The translations under genes were made by a program, and so were the position numbers. Source: an uncultured Bacteroidales bacterium (lineage in GTDB: Bacteria; Bacteroidota; Bacteroidia; Bacteroidales; F082). From it: DNA of 64,000 nucleotides. The stretch covers positions 52,944-116,943 of the forward strand of contig CAJOIH010000001.1 in the NCBI GenBank assembly GCA_905234455.1. The letters run 5' to 3'. Shown here piece by piece: positions 19,059 to 27,489 of the stretch; position 1 is the stretch's first letter, and the number at the start of each line of letters is the position of its first letter. The notes beneath the pieces were generated by a model that saw nothing but the letters and a program-made list of their open reading frames with translations, was not told where the DNA came from and made no database searches.

Positions 19059-20300
19059 ATGCCCCATAGTATATTCAAAGCACGCAGAAACAAGACCACC
19101 TCTTACGGCAAGAGGGTGGAGGCCTTGTTCAAGAAGGTGGAAGAGAAGGTGAAGCGTCCCCTTCGGTTTACCACCAAACGTAGTTTCGAGGCTTTCATTT
19201 TCCTGATCCTCTTCTTCGCCTTCTTTGGGTTGCTGGCCTGGAAGATGACCCTTCCGAAAATGCTCAACACCTTCATGCAGACGGCCTATCACCTGTTGCT
19301 GGAGACAGTCTTCTACATCATGGCCATCTGTGTGCTGATGGGCGCCATCAGCAAGCTCCTCGTTGAGTTCGGTGTGGTCCGTCTCCTCGAGAACCTGCTG
19401 CGTCCGTTGATGAAGCCGTTGTACAACCTGCCCGGCGTGGCCGCTTTAGGCGCCATCATGACCTTCCTGAGCGACAACCCCGCCATCATAACCCTGGCAC
19501 ATGACCGTAACTTCAATCGTTACTTCAAGAAGTACCAGCTGGTCTCGTTGACCAACTTCGGCACTGCTTTCGGCATGGGTCTGGTCGTCATCGCCTTCAT
19601 GACGGGTCTCGGCTACGGCAAAGGCGCTTTGCTCGGTTTGGCTGGCGCCGTGATCGGTAGTATCATCTCCACCCGCATCATGCAACGCATGACCCTGAAG
19701 GCCTATCCAGAGCTTGACGCCCCCGTCGATGAGAACGAGAGCGGCGATGAGCAACAGATCTCTTTCAAGAGTGAAGGCGGTGTGTTCTTACGTTTTCTCA
19801 ACTCGCTTCTCGACGGCGGCAAGGACGGTGTAGGTATCGGTTTGGCTATCATCCCCGGTGTGCTCTGCATCTCCACCATCGTGATGATGCTCACCTTCGG
19901 CCCCTCGGGCGAAAACGGCGAGTATATGGGTGTGGCCTACGAAGGCGTGCCTGCCATTACCTGGGCTGCCAATAAGATCAACATCATCTTCGAATGGCTG
20001 TTCGGCTTCAAGAGCGGCGCTTTGATCTCCTTCCCGATGACCGCCCTCGGTGCCGTGGGTGCCGCCATCGGTTTGGTGCCTCGCTTCATCTCCGAAGGCA
20101 TCATCGACAGCAATGCCATTGCTGTGTTCACCGCCATTGGCATGTGCTGGAGCGGGTTCCTCAGTACCCATGCTGCCATGCTCGACTCGCTGGGCTATCG
20201 CAAACTCATCGGCAAAGCCATCACGGCTCATGCCATCGGCGGCCTCTGCGCCGGCATCGCTGCCCACTGGCTATACGTCTTGCTCAGCTTGATCCTCTAA
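19059..20300 (+). CDS. Nucleoside-recognition (Gate) domain membrane protein, CD0519/CD1768-like
   Basis: Polytopic; FLSDNPAIITLAHD, SLTNFGTAFGMGLVV. Confidence 0.7.
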   Translation: MPHSIFKARRNKTTSYGKRVEALFKKVEEKVKRPLRFTTKRSFEAFIFLILFFAFFGLLAWKMTLPKMLNTFMQTAYHLLLETVFYIMAICVLMGAISKLLVEFGVVRLLENLLRPLMKPLYNLPGVAALGAIMTFLSDNPAIITLAHDRNFNRYFKKYQLVSLTNFGTAFGMGLVVIAFMTGLGYGKGALLGLAGAVIGSIISTRIMQRMTLKAYPELDAPVDENESGDEQQISFKSEGGVFLRFLNSLLDGGKDGVGIGLAIIPGVLCISTIVMMLTFGPSGENGEYMGVAYEGVPAITWAANKINIIFEWLFGFKSGALISFPMTALGAVGAAIGLVPRFISEGIIDSNAIAVFTAIGMCWSGFLSTHAAMLDSLGYRKLIGKAITAHAIGGLCAGIAAHWLYVLLSLIL

Positions 20301-20301
20301 C

Positions 20302-20336
20302 AAAAAAGGCTGGCCCGAGGGTCAGCCTTTTTTTTT
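20302..20336. terminator. Bidirectional terminator
   Basis: aaaaaaggctggcccgagggtcagccttttttttt between convergent genes. Confidence 0.88.
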
Positions 20337-20351
20337 CGTCAAGTGAAATCC

Positions 20352-21557
20352 TTATTTCGAGAACATCACTTTCTCGCTGTTGAACATTCGCGTCAATCCC
20401 CAAACGGCGATGCCGGTGTAGGCCACGTTGGAGACCAGCATGACGATGACGGGCATCCACCTCATCTCATGGGCGAAGGTGGCGGTCATCACCTGGATGG
20501 CGTTGTAGAAGGGGATGAGGTAAGCCGTCAGGCTCTCTGGCGTGCCACTTTGGAACATCGGCGTCAAGCCGCAGAACATCACCACCAGCATGAAGGGGAC
20601 GATCATGGTGCCAGCGTTCTTGACGTCCTTGGCCAAGGCAGAGAGAAGGCTCACTACGGAGGCCATGATGAGCACCGTGGCCAGGATGGTGATCAGCAGC
20701 ACCGCATAATCGGCGCTGGTGTAGTTGAGTCCCAACTCGATGCCTTCGGTGTCAGCTTGTATCATCTTGGGTAGCGACAGCACGATGCCGATGAAGCTGG
20801 AGATGCCGCTTAGCAGTGCCATGCCGCTCAACGACACCACTTTGCCCAATGCCAGCTCGCTTCTCCTCATCGGGGTGACGAGCAGCGTGGCGATGGTACC
20901 GCGTTCTTTTTCGCCAGCAATGGCGCTGGGGGCGATGGCCATCACGCCACTGAAGAGCAGCATCAAGATGAGCATCGGGATGAGTTTGGAGAGGACACTG
21001 CCCAGTACGTCATCGCGGTCGGCCATGTCGAATTGAGCCTCTTCGTTATCGGCCCGGTTGATGTCGAACCGGTTGCTTAACTGGTTCTCATAGGCCGTGA
21101 GGGTGCCCTCCAAAATGTGATAGGCCCTTGAAGAGGCGTTGTTGGCCGAGTTGTAGTAGATCTCCACATTGGGGGCCGGTTCACCGCTTTGTGGATCATA
21201 GGTGTCCACAAGCTCGTCGAACCCTTCGGGGAAGCGTACCAGCACCTCGTTGAGGTCCTTGCTTTGCAGGTCGTCAATCCCTTCCTGGTTGATGCGTTGG
21301 TTCAACAACACGGTGGCAGGCAAGCTTTCCCATTGTGGAGCCATGCTCTCGGGCAGGTTCTCCACGCGTAGGATGACCTGTTCGTCAGCTCCTTCGGTCT
21401 CCATCCTTGCTAGGCCGCTACCCATGAGGCTGTAGATGATGTAGATGAGCAAACCGGGCATGATGACCGCGGTAAACAACAGCTGCTTGTCGCCAAAAAA
21501 GCGTGCAAACTCTTTCTTGATGATGGTCCAAGTGTTATTTCCACTTTCCGTTTTCAT
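20352..21557 (-). CDS. ABC-2 type transporter permease (NatB-like)
   Basis: FGDKQLLFTAVIMPGLLIY; GEKERGTIATLLVTPMRRSELALGK. Confidence 0.85.
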   Translation of the reverse strand: MKTESGNNTWTIIKKEFARFFGDKQLLFTAVIMPGLLIYIIYSLMGSGLARMETEGADEQVILRVENLPESMAPQWESLPATVLLNQRINQEGIDDLQSKDLNEVLVRFPEGFDELVDTYDPQSGEPAPNVEIYYNSANNASSRAYHILEGTLTAYENQLSNRFDINRADNEEAQFDMADRDDVLGSVLSKLIPMLILMLLFSGVMAIAPSAIAGEKERGTIATLLVTPMRRSELALGKVVSLSGMALLSGISSFIGIVLSLPKMIQADTEGIELGLNYTSADYAVLLITILATVLIMASVVSLLSALAKDVKNAGTMIVPFMLVVMFCGLTPMFQSGTPESLTAYLIPFYNAIQVMTATFAHEMRWMPVIVMLVSNVAYTGIAVWGLTRMFNSEKVMFSK

Positions 21558-22333
21558 TCTTGGCCTCCTTTCTGTTCTTTATAGATCTCAAAGAAACGGT
21601 CCTCTAGAGAGAGGCCGTTGCACACTTCCTCGAGGGTGCCACAGCAGATCATGCGTCCGTCGATGATGACACCTACGCGGTCGCAGAGCTTCTCTACGAG
21701 GCTGAAAATGTGGGTGCTAAGGATGATGGTCTTGCCTTCGGAACGCATCTCCTGCAGGTAATCGGTCACGGTGCGGGCGGTCAACACGTCAAGACCATTA
21801 GTGGGCTCGTCGAAGATGATGATGTCAGGGTTGTGTACCAGTGAGATTACCAGCGACAGCTTCTGCTTCATGCCAGTGGAGAGGTTGGCGACCTTCACTT
21901 CGGCGAACTTGTCAATGCCGAAACGGCTGAACATCTGCTGCTTGCGTTGCTGGATGGTGGCCTCGTCCACATGATGCAATTGACTGAAGAAGTCGAAGAG
22001 ATAGTTGGGGGTGAAGAAGTCTTCCAGCTTCAGTTCAGAGGTGAGGAAGCCGATCTTTCCGCGGACCTCTTCGGGCTGCTTCACTACGCTACAGCCGTCT
22101 AAGATGGCGTCACCCTTGTCGGGGTGGATCAGGGTGGAAAGCATGCGCAAGGTAGTGGTCTTGCCAGCTCCGTTGGGTCCCAGCAACCCGAAGATCTCGC
22201 CTCTGTTGGCAGTGAACGAGAGGTTGTTGACCGCAACGATGACGTTGCGGTCAGTCCTTTCAATTTTCTGTTGTTTGCGTGAGAGCTTGAAAGTCTTGCT
22301 CAGTCCCTCAACACGAAGTATTTCGTCCATCAT
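21554..22333 (-). CDS. ABC transporter ATP-binding protein (NatA-like)
   Basis: GLLGPNGAGKTTTLRML, LSTGMKQKL, IIFDEPTNGLDV. Confidence 0.93.
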   Translation of the reverse strand: MMDEILRVEGLSKTFKLSRKQQKIERTDRNVIVAVNNLSFTANRGEIFGLLGPNGAGKTTTLRMLSTLIHPDKGDAILDGCSVVKQPEEVRGKIGFLTSELKLEDFFTPNYLFDFFSQLHHVDEATIQQRKQQMFSRFGIDKFAEVKVANLSTGMKQKLSLVISLVHNPDIIIFDEPTNGLDVLTARTVTDYLQEMRSEGKTIILSTHIFSLVEKLCDRVGVIIDGRMICCGTLEEVCNGLSLEDRFFEIYKEQKGGQE

Positions 22334-22336
22334 AGT

Positions 22337-22684
22337 TTATTTGAATAGATTGTTGATTTCATCGATGCCGATGCCCAGGAGCTTCATCTTTTTGACGACT
22401 TGTGGCAACTCATTGTTGATGAATTCGTTCTTCATCTCGTTGAGTACCAAGTCCTTGGCGTTTTCGGCCACAAAATAGCCAATGCCGCGTTTGTTGTAGA
22501 TGATGCCCGATGCCGTCATGGTCTCGTAGGAGCGCATGATGGTGTTGGGGTTGACGCCGAGTTCGATGCCGAGGTCGCGGACTGAAAGTAACCGGTCATC
22601 GGCCTTGAGCTCGCCGCTCAGGATCTGCCCATAGAGCTGGTCGCAGATCTGAAGATAGATAGGTTTATGTGCGTTGAATTCCAT
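22337..22684 (-). CDS. GntR-family (YtrA-like) regulator
   Basis: PIYLQICDQLYGQILSGEL...RDLGIELGVNPNTIMRSYETM. Confidence 0.9.
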   Translation of the reverse strand: MEFNAHKPIYLQICDQLYGQILSGELKADDRLLSVRDLGIELGVNPNTIMRSYETMTASGIIYNKRGIGYFVAENAKDLVLNEMKNEFINNELPQVVKKMKLLGIGIDEINNLFK

Positions 22685-22687
22685 GGT

Positions 22688-23533
22688 TTAATATTTTTGG
22701 GTTTTTAGTTTAAAGTATAAGCCAATGTAAAGGCCGATGGTAAGGATTGTGTTGAAGATGCTGCTGAACAAGAACCTGCTGTTGGTGAACTCAGCGATGG
22801 AGTTGAAGTCGATATTTTCGGCGTGCACAAACAGAGAGGAGCCATTGGCAATCAGGACGACCTGCATGATCATGGAGGTGACGTAGGAAACACCAATCAT
22901 CACAGCCAAAGTCTTGCCGGTCTTGTGGGTCTTGAAAAACAGGTTGCCGAGCATGAACAGACCGACGTTGAAAATCATGCCGATAATGATGCTGTAATTA
23001 TAAGCCGGACCAAAGAGACTATAGATACTTTGGTATTGCTCAATACTCTCACCGCTGAAATCGGCTCCTGACAATTCACCGATCTCCATCAGGAAGTCCT
23101 GCATGATTTGCATGAATCCAAAATGCTTGATGTAATGGCTGAAACCGCCAAAAGGCAACAAGGTCAACAGCGAGTCAATAGCCCAGGAACCGAGGATAAT
23201 GGATATAGGAGTCATAAGACAGAAGCACACATAGCTCAGGTATTTCTCGAGGGTGGAAACGGGCAGTATGGCGTAGCCCACACCCTCGCGGGGCAGGTTG
23301 ATGTCACCAAAGGCCTTGGCCGGGACCAAAATGGTACCCAGGAAAAATGCTATGTAGATCACTATAAATCGGGGCAGGGTGGGCATGGTGAACCCGAAGA
23401 TGAGGGTCAGCAGCCACAGCACGATGTTCAATCCGCACAGTATGGCGAGAGTAAGCCCGAAGTTGCGGAGGTATTTCTTGCCATCGAAGGCGAGGAGCTT
23501 GCCGAAACGATTGAAATTGAATGTGTTATTCAT
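22688..23533 (-). CDS. Membrane protein, probable ABC permease partner (paralogue of next)
   Basis: MNNTFNFNRFGKLLAFDGKKYLRNFG resembles the start of the 23539-24267 product; about 6 TMs. Confidence 0.65.
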   Translation of the reverse strand: MNNTFNFNRFGKLLAFDGKKYLRNFGLTLAILCGLNIVLWLLTLIFGFTMPTLPRFIVIYIAFFLGTILVPAKAFGDINLPREGVGYAILPVSTLEKYLSYVCFCLMTPISIILGSWAIDSLLTLLPFGGFSHYIKHFGFMQIMQDFLMEIGELSGADFSGESIEQYQSIYSLFGPAYNYSIIIGMIFNVGLFMLGNLFFKTHKTGKTLAVMIGVSYVTSMIMQVVLIANGSSLFVHAENIDFNSIAEFTNSRFLFSSIFNTILTIGLYIGLYFKLKTQKY

Positions 23534-23538
23534 ATATA

Positions 23539-24267
23539 TTAGTATTTTTGGTTTTTGATTCTACGATAGGTAATCAGGTTGAGGCAGGTGGTGAGAACCA
23601 GCAGGAATCCAATGCCAAACCAATAGGAAGCAACAGGATTCGTGAGCTGTTCTGTGATGTATTCGATGCCATTCCAAATGAAATCGATCTGGACAATCAG
23701 CGTCAATACGAAGAGGATCAGGAGAATCCAGGCGAAGGTCTTGCCGGTCTTGCGCTTCTTGAAGATCATGTTGCCCAGCATGAAGAGCGACGATTCGGTA
23801 AAGAAGAGCATGGCTGCAAAGAGAAGGTTGTGACCAAGGTATTCCATGGTGAACGGAACGACAAATTCCTTGAAACCGCCAAAGGGGAGAAGGGTCAGAA
23901 GTGAGTCTATGGCCCAAGCACCAAGACCGCAAAAGAGGGGGGTGACAATGGAACAATAGAGCACCATGCTCAAGAACTTCTCGGATTTGGTGGCGGGAAG
24001 CATGGCAAAGCTGACACCGTCGCGCGACAGATTGGCCTTGCCGTACATGTTGGCGGGAACGGTCATTACCGTCGCAAAGATGAAGGCGGCGATGAAGCCG
24101 GCACGAGGGCTGGGGTCGATTTCAACACCAAACACCAGGGAGGTGATCCAAATCAGGATGGGAAGGCTGGTCCATACAATCAAGGTGATGCCGAACCGAC
24201 GGAGGTAGAGCTTCCAATCCTCGGCAACGACCTGACCGAAACGTTTGCAATTGAATTTGTTATTCAT
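23539..24267 (-). CDS. Membrane protein, probable ABC permease partner
   Basis: MNNKFNCKRFGQVVAEDWKLYLRRFG; about 6 TMs; directly after ATPase gene. Confidence 0.65.
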   Translation of the reverse strand: MNNKFNCKRFGQVVAEDWKLYLRRFGITLIVWTSLPILIWITSLVFGVEIDPSPRAGFIAAFIFATVMTVPANMYGKANLSRDGVSFAMLPATKSEKFLSMVLYCSIVTPLFCGLGAWAIDSLLTLLPFGGFKEFVVPFTMEYLGHNLLFAAMLFFTESSLFMLGNMIFKKRKTGKTFAWILLILFVLTLIVQIDFIWNGIEYITEQLTNPVASYWFGIGFLLVLTTCLNLITYRRIKNQKY

Positions 24268-24282
24268 GACCGATGCCCTTTC

Positions 24283-25107
24283 TTATCCAAAGAGTTGCTT
24301 GATGGTTTCCTTGTTCTTCATCACGGTGTTGAAGAGAATCTCCACGCTGACCTTGCTGTCGACGCCCTCGGGGTTGTGGGTCACGTTGACGTAGCCGCCG
24401 GGGATCATCTCGCTGTAGAGCGCGGTGTCGTCCTTTTCGGTGCCGTAGTCGAAATACAGCTTGTCGGTGATGGCGCGGAAGGTGGCCTTCAGCAGCACCT
24501 CGTCATGGTCGAGGATGATGATGGGGTCGATGAGGTTCTCCACATCCTTCACCTGGTGGGTGGAGATGATGATGGTGCGGTTTTCGTTGGCATGTTTGGC
24601 AATCACCTGACGGAAGAGGGTCTTCGAGGGGATGTCCAAGCCGTTGGTGGGTTCGTCGAGGAGCAGGTAGTCGGTGTTGAGGGCTAAGGCAGTAGCGATT
24701 AAGCATTTTTTCTGCTGGCCAAAGGAGAGCTCACCATATTTGCGAGTGGGGTCGACTTCCATCTCACGGCAGAGTTCCATGAATTGGGCCTCGTTGCAGT
24801 TGGGGTAGAAGGGGGCAAGCTCTTTAATATTATTAATAGGTGTGCCTTCCGGGATGGCGAAGTCCTCAGAAATGAAATAGATCTTCTGTAGGGTCTCGGG
24901 CCAACGGTTGAAGGGGGCATCGCCGTCCACCAGGCATTCGCCGGCAGTGGGTTTCTGAAGTCCGCTAATGAGCTTCAACAGGGTGGTCTTGCCCACGCCA
25001 TTTTCGCCCAAAAGTCCGTAGATGTTGCCTTTTTCGAAGTTCAGGCTGATGTTCTTGAAGACCGGTTGATACTTGTAACCGAAGTCTAAGTTCTTGATTT
25101 CAATCAT
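24283..25107 (-). CDS. ABC transporter ATP-binding protein (YtrB-like)
   Basis: GLLGENGVGKTTLLKLISG, LSFGQQKK, LLLDEPTNGLDIP. Confidence 0.92.
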   Translation of the reverse strand: MIEIKNLDFGYKYQPVFKNISLNFEKGNIYGLLGENGVGKTTLLKLISGLQKPTAGECLVDGDAPFNRWPETLQKIYFISEDFAIPEGTPINNIKELAPFYPNCNEAQFMELCREMEVDPTRKYGELSFGQQKKCLIATALALNTDYLLLDEPTNGLDIPSKTLFRQVIAKHANENRTIIISTHQVKDVENLIDPIIILDHDEVLLKATFRAITDKLYFDYGTEKDDTALYSEMIPGGYVNVTHNPEGVDSKVSVEILFNTVMKNKETIKQLFG

Positions 25108-25132
25108 ATTAGTTTATTTTTAGGTTGTGATT

Positions 25133-25156
25133 TATTAGTGTATTAGTGAATTAGTA
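25133..25156. repeat. Octanucleotide tandem repeat in 5' leader of ABC operon
   Basis: TATTAGTG TATTAGTG AATTAGTA. Confidence 0.8.
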
Positions 25157-25161
25157 CACTG

Positions 25162-25191
25162 CAAAATTACAACAAAAAAAATTTGTGTCAA
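25162..25191 (-). promoter_or_regulatory. Putative promoter of ABC/GntR operon
   Basis: Minus strand TTG (25191-25189), 19-nt spacer, TAATTTTG (25169-25162). Confidence 0.6.
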
Positions 25192-25219
25192 GAAAAAAAT
25201 GATTTTTTTTGAAAAAAAA

Positions 25220-26266
25220 TTATTGGAGTTTCTGATAATGGCACATCAAAATGCTGTCGGAATCCTTTCTGTGAAGATGCATAGCGCCCCCCAGACAGTT
25301 TTTATACACGGTACATTCGGCGCAAATACCAGTGCGCATCCAGTTGCGGTCTCTAAACACCTGAAATCGGTTCTCCCAAACGTCCAGGAAATCATCTTTA
25401 TAGATGTTGCCTTGGGCAAATCGGCGGTCTATATTGGGACAGGCGGAGATGCTTCCATCGATGAGGATGGAAGCAATGGTGATACCCGCACGGCAGAAAT
25501 AGAACCAGTCGCGTACTTTACGTTCGTATGGTCCCACGTAGGCTTCGCAGCTGAACTTGGCGTCGATTTTGCCTTCCTTGCGTGTGATAGTAATAAAGTC
25601 CATTAACTGTTTGAACTGCTCGTCGCTGAGTAGCAAATTGGGATTGTTGGCGGCTCGCCCGATCGGCTCGATGGTGAAGAAACGCCAAGCCTTGACATGA
25701 TGCTCGATGAGCAGTTGTTTCAGGTCCTCAAGCTCTCCCAGGTTCATGGGACTGACGCAGGTGACTACGTCGTAGGCGAGGGGCTTCTTCTCGTTGGCCA
25801 CCAGGTCGATGGCTTGCAAGGCATGGTCAAAGCTGCCTTCCCGTTTGCGAAAGGCATCGTGGGTCTCGCGCAACCCATCGAGGCTGAAAGTGACGCTGCA
25901 TAGCCCGGCGTCCATGAGTTCCCGGTGCCGTGTCTCGTCGTAGGCCCATCCGTTGCTAACAATACCCCAGGGAAAGCCGTGCCGCCGCAGTTGTCGACCG
26001 CAGTCAGCGAGGTCTCTACGTACCAAAGGCTCGCCCCCCGTGATGACCACTAGGATGGAGTTGCGTTTGAACTTGGTTTCCAGAGGTTGAATGGCTTTTA
26101 GGAAATCCTCGAAAGGCATGTCCTTATACAAAGAAGAAGCGGTGCAATCCGAACCGCAATGCTGGCAGTTCAGGTTACACCGTTGTGTGCATTCCCAAAA
26201 GAGATAATTCAACTCGTGGAGTTGGGTCTCTTTTTTTCTGAAGTAGTTGTGGAAGGCCTGAAGCAT
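25220..26266 (-). CDS. Radical SAM/SPASM-domain protein of an rSAM/lipoprotein pair
   Basis: CNLNCQHC (CX3CX2C); SPASM-like CPNIDRRFAQGN...GICAECTVYKNCLGG...C. Confidence 0.88.
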   Translation of the reverse strand: MLQAFHNYFRKKETQLHELNYLFWECTQRCNLNCQHCGSDCTASSLYKDMPFEDFLKAIQPLETKFKRNSILVVITGGEPLVRRDLADCGRQLRRHGFPWGIVSNGWAYDETRHRELMDAGLCSVTFSLDGLRETHDAFRKREGSFDHALQAIDLVANEKKPLAYDVVTCVSPMNLGELEDLKQLLIEHHVKAWRFFTIEPIGRAANNPNLLLSDEQFKQLMDFITITRKEGKIDAKFSCEAYVGPYERKVRDWFYFCRAGITIASILIDGSISACPNIDRRFAQGNIYKDDFLDVWENRFQVFRDRNWMRTGICAECTVYKNCLGGAMHLHRKDSDSILMCHYQKLQ

Positions 26267-26269
26267 GGG

Positions 26270-26464
26270 TTATTCCGCTTCAGCCTCCGAGGGGACTTCT
26301 TCTTCAACAGATTGGATGGTATCGTTTTCGCCGACGTATTCCTCGTCGTCAATATAGGGGTCGTTGTACTGTTGTGGTGTGCCATAGCAGGCCTGCATCA
26401 CAAACATCACAGTGGCGAAGGCCGATGCCTTCAGGAGTCCTCTGAAAAACTTGTAGGTCTTCAT
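26270..26464 (-). CDS. Small lipoprotein (64 aa), putative partner of the radical SAM protein
   Basis: Signal peptide with lipobox-like VMQAC-YGTP; acidic C-terminus; 3 nt upstream of rSAM start. Confidence 0.72.
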   Translation of the reverse strand: MKTYKFFRGLLKASAFATVMFVMQACYGTPQQYNDPYIDDEEYVGENDTIQSVEEEVPSEAEAE

Positions 26465-26470
26465 ATCGTT

Positions 26471-27160
26471 TTATTTTTTAATGCTCAACAACACGCCGAG
26501 TACCACGCCAAGGAAAGCTGCGAACAGCACTTGGAGGGTCGGTGGCAGTAGAAAGGTGATGGTGTGGGCTGGATACCAGAACAGCGGAATGGTCTTGGCG
26601 AAGACGAAACCGTATTGGATATCCCAGTTGATCTTCTTTGAAAGGGTCTCGCGGATCTTCAGCGGACTGCTGAAGAAGCCTTTCAGCGAGCCACCAGTTT
26701 CGGCAATGTGGATGTCGGTGATCTTGTGGAAAGTCATGAACACTGGCGCGAACAGGGTGTTCATCAGCACGCTGATGCACAAGGCGACGCCGACTTTGCC
26801 CCAGTTGAGGTCGGCCTTGAAGCACTCGGCGGCTCTCCCGTTAAGATGGAAACCACCGTCCAACAGGGCCAGGGTGCCGCTCTTGAAAATGGTCATGGCC
26901 GAGGCAATCACCACACCTAACACGCCCCAAACCAGTATCTTGGGCAATAACCCGAAGCCCTTTTTGATATAAACGCCTTCGCGGATGCGTAAAGCCAACA
27001 TCTCGCCAAAAGTACCCAAGATGGCGAACTTGAAGAAACTCATCAACAGACCGTGCTTCATGGTGGTGGTGTTGAACCATTCCCAGGCGCCGGGGATGAA
27101 AGCGAAGCCGCATATCACAGCGACAACGATCAATATCGTGATGAAATCAGCTTTTTTCAT
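26471..27160 (-). CDS. Membrane protein, possibly Mpv17/PMP22-like
   Basis: Likely start MKKADFITILIVVAV at 27160 rather than 27325; 4-nt overlap with next gene; multiple TMs; KINWDIQYGFVFAKTIPLFWYPAHTITFLLP. Confidence 0.6.
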   Translation of the reverse strand: MKKADFITILIVVAVICGFAFIPGAWEWFNTTTMKHGLLMSFFKFAILGTFGEMLALRIREGVYIKKGFGLLPKILVWGVLGVVIASAMTIFKSGTLALLDGGFHLNGRAAECFKADLNWGKVGVALCISVLMNTLFAPVFMTFHKITDIHIAETGGSLKGFFSSPLKIRETLSKKINWDIQYGFVFAKTIPLFWYPAHTITFLLPPTLQVLFAAFLGVVLGVLLSIKK

Positions 27161-27483
27161 GATTCTTCCTCCAGATCGTGTTTTCTGCGTTTGTCGAGTT
27201 CCTTGTTTTGCCAATATCTTCCAAGCAGGCAGAGCACACACACTCCGAAGATTATGCCTCCTAGCACAAAGCCAGTCTGGGAGGCAATCTCGTAGTTGGT
27301 CTCCTTGTATTTGAAATAGGTCCACAGGCCGTTTGCCAAAATGCCCAGGTCGCCGAGGATGCAGACCAGATACCCCAACCTCCGTGAGGTCTTGTCGGTT
27401 TTCTTCAATAGCTTGTCGCCGAAAAAGGTGAATAGCACCAGGACGGCGTAAATCAGGTAGATGGTGGAACGGCTGGTAATCAT
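27157..27483 (-). CDS. Small conserved-looking membrane protein
   Basis: 108 aa, three hydrophobic segments, tightly coupled to next gene. Confidence 0.6.
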   Translation of the reverse strand: MITSRSTIYLIYAVLVLFTFFGDKLLKKTDKTSRRLGYLVCILGDLGILANGLWTYFKYKETNYEIASQTGFVLGGIIFGVCVLCLLGRYWQNKELDKRRKHDLEEES

Positions 27484-27489
27484 AAGGCG

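Noticed and set aside
25154-25220. A/T homopolymer runs between rSAM gene and ABC operon, considered as a regulatory RNA or phase-variable tract
   Set aside because: The -7/-33 promoter at 25162-25191 accounts for part of it; the rest is ordinary AT-rich intergenic DNA and no stable hairpin was seen.
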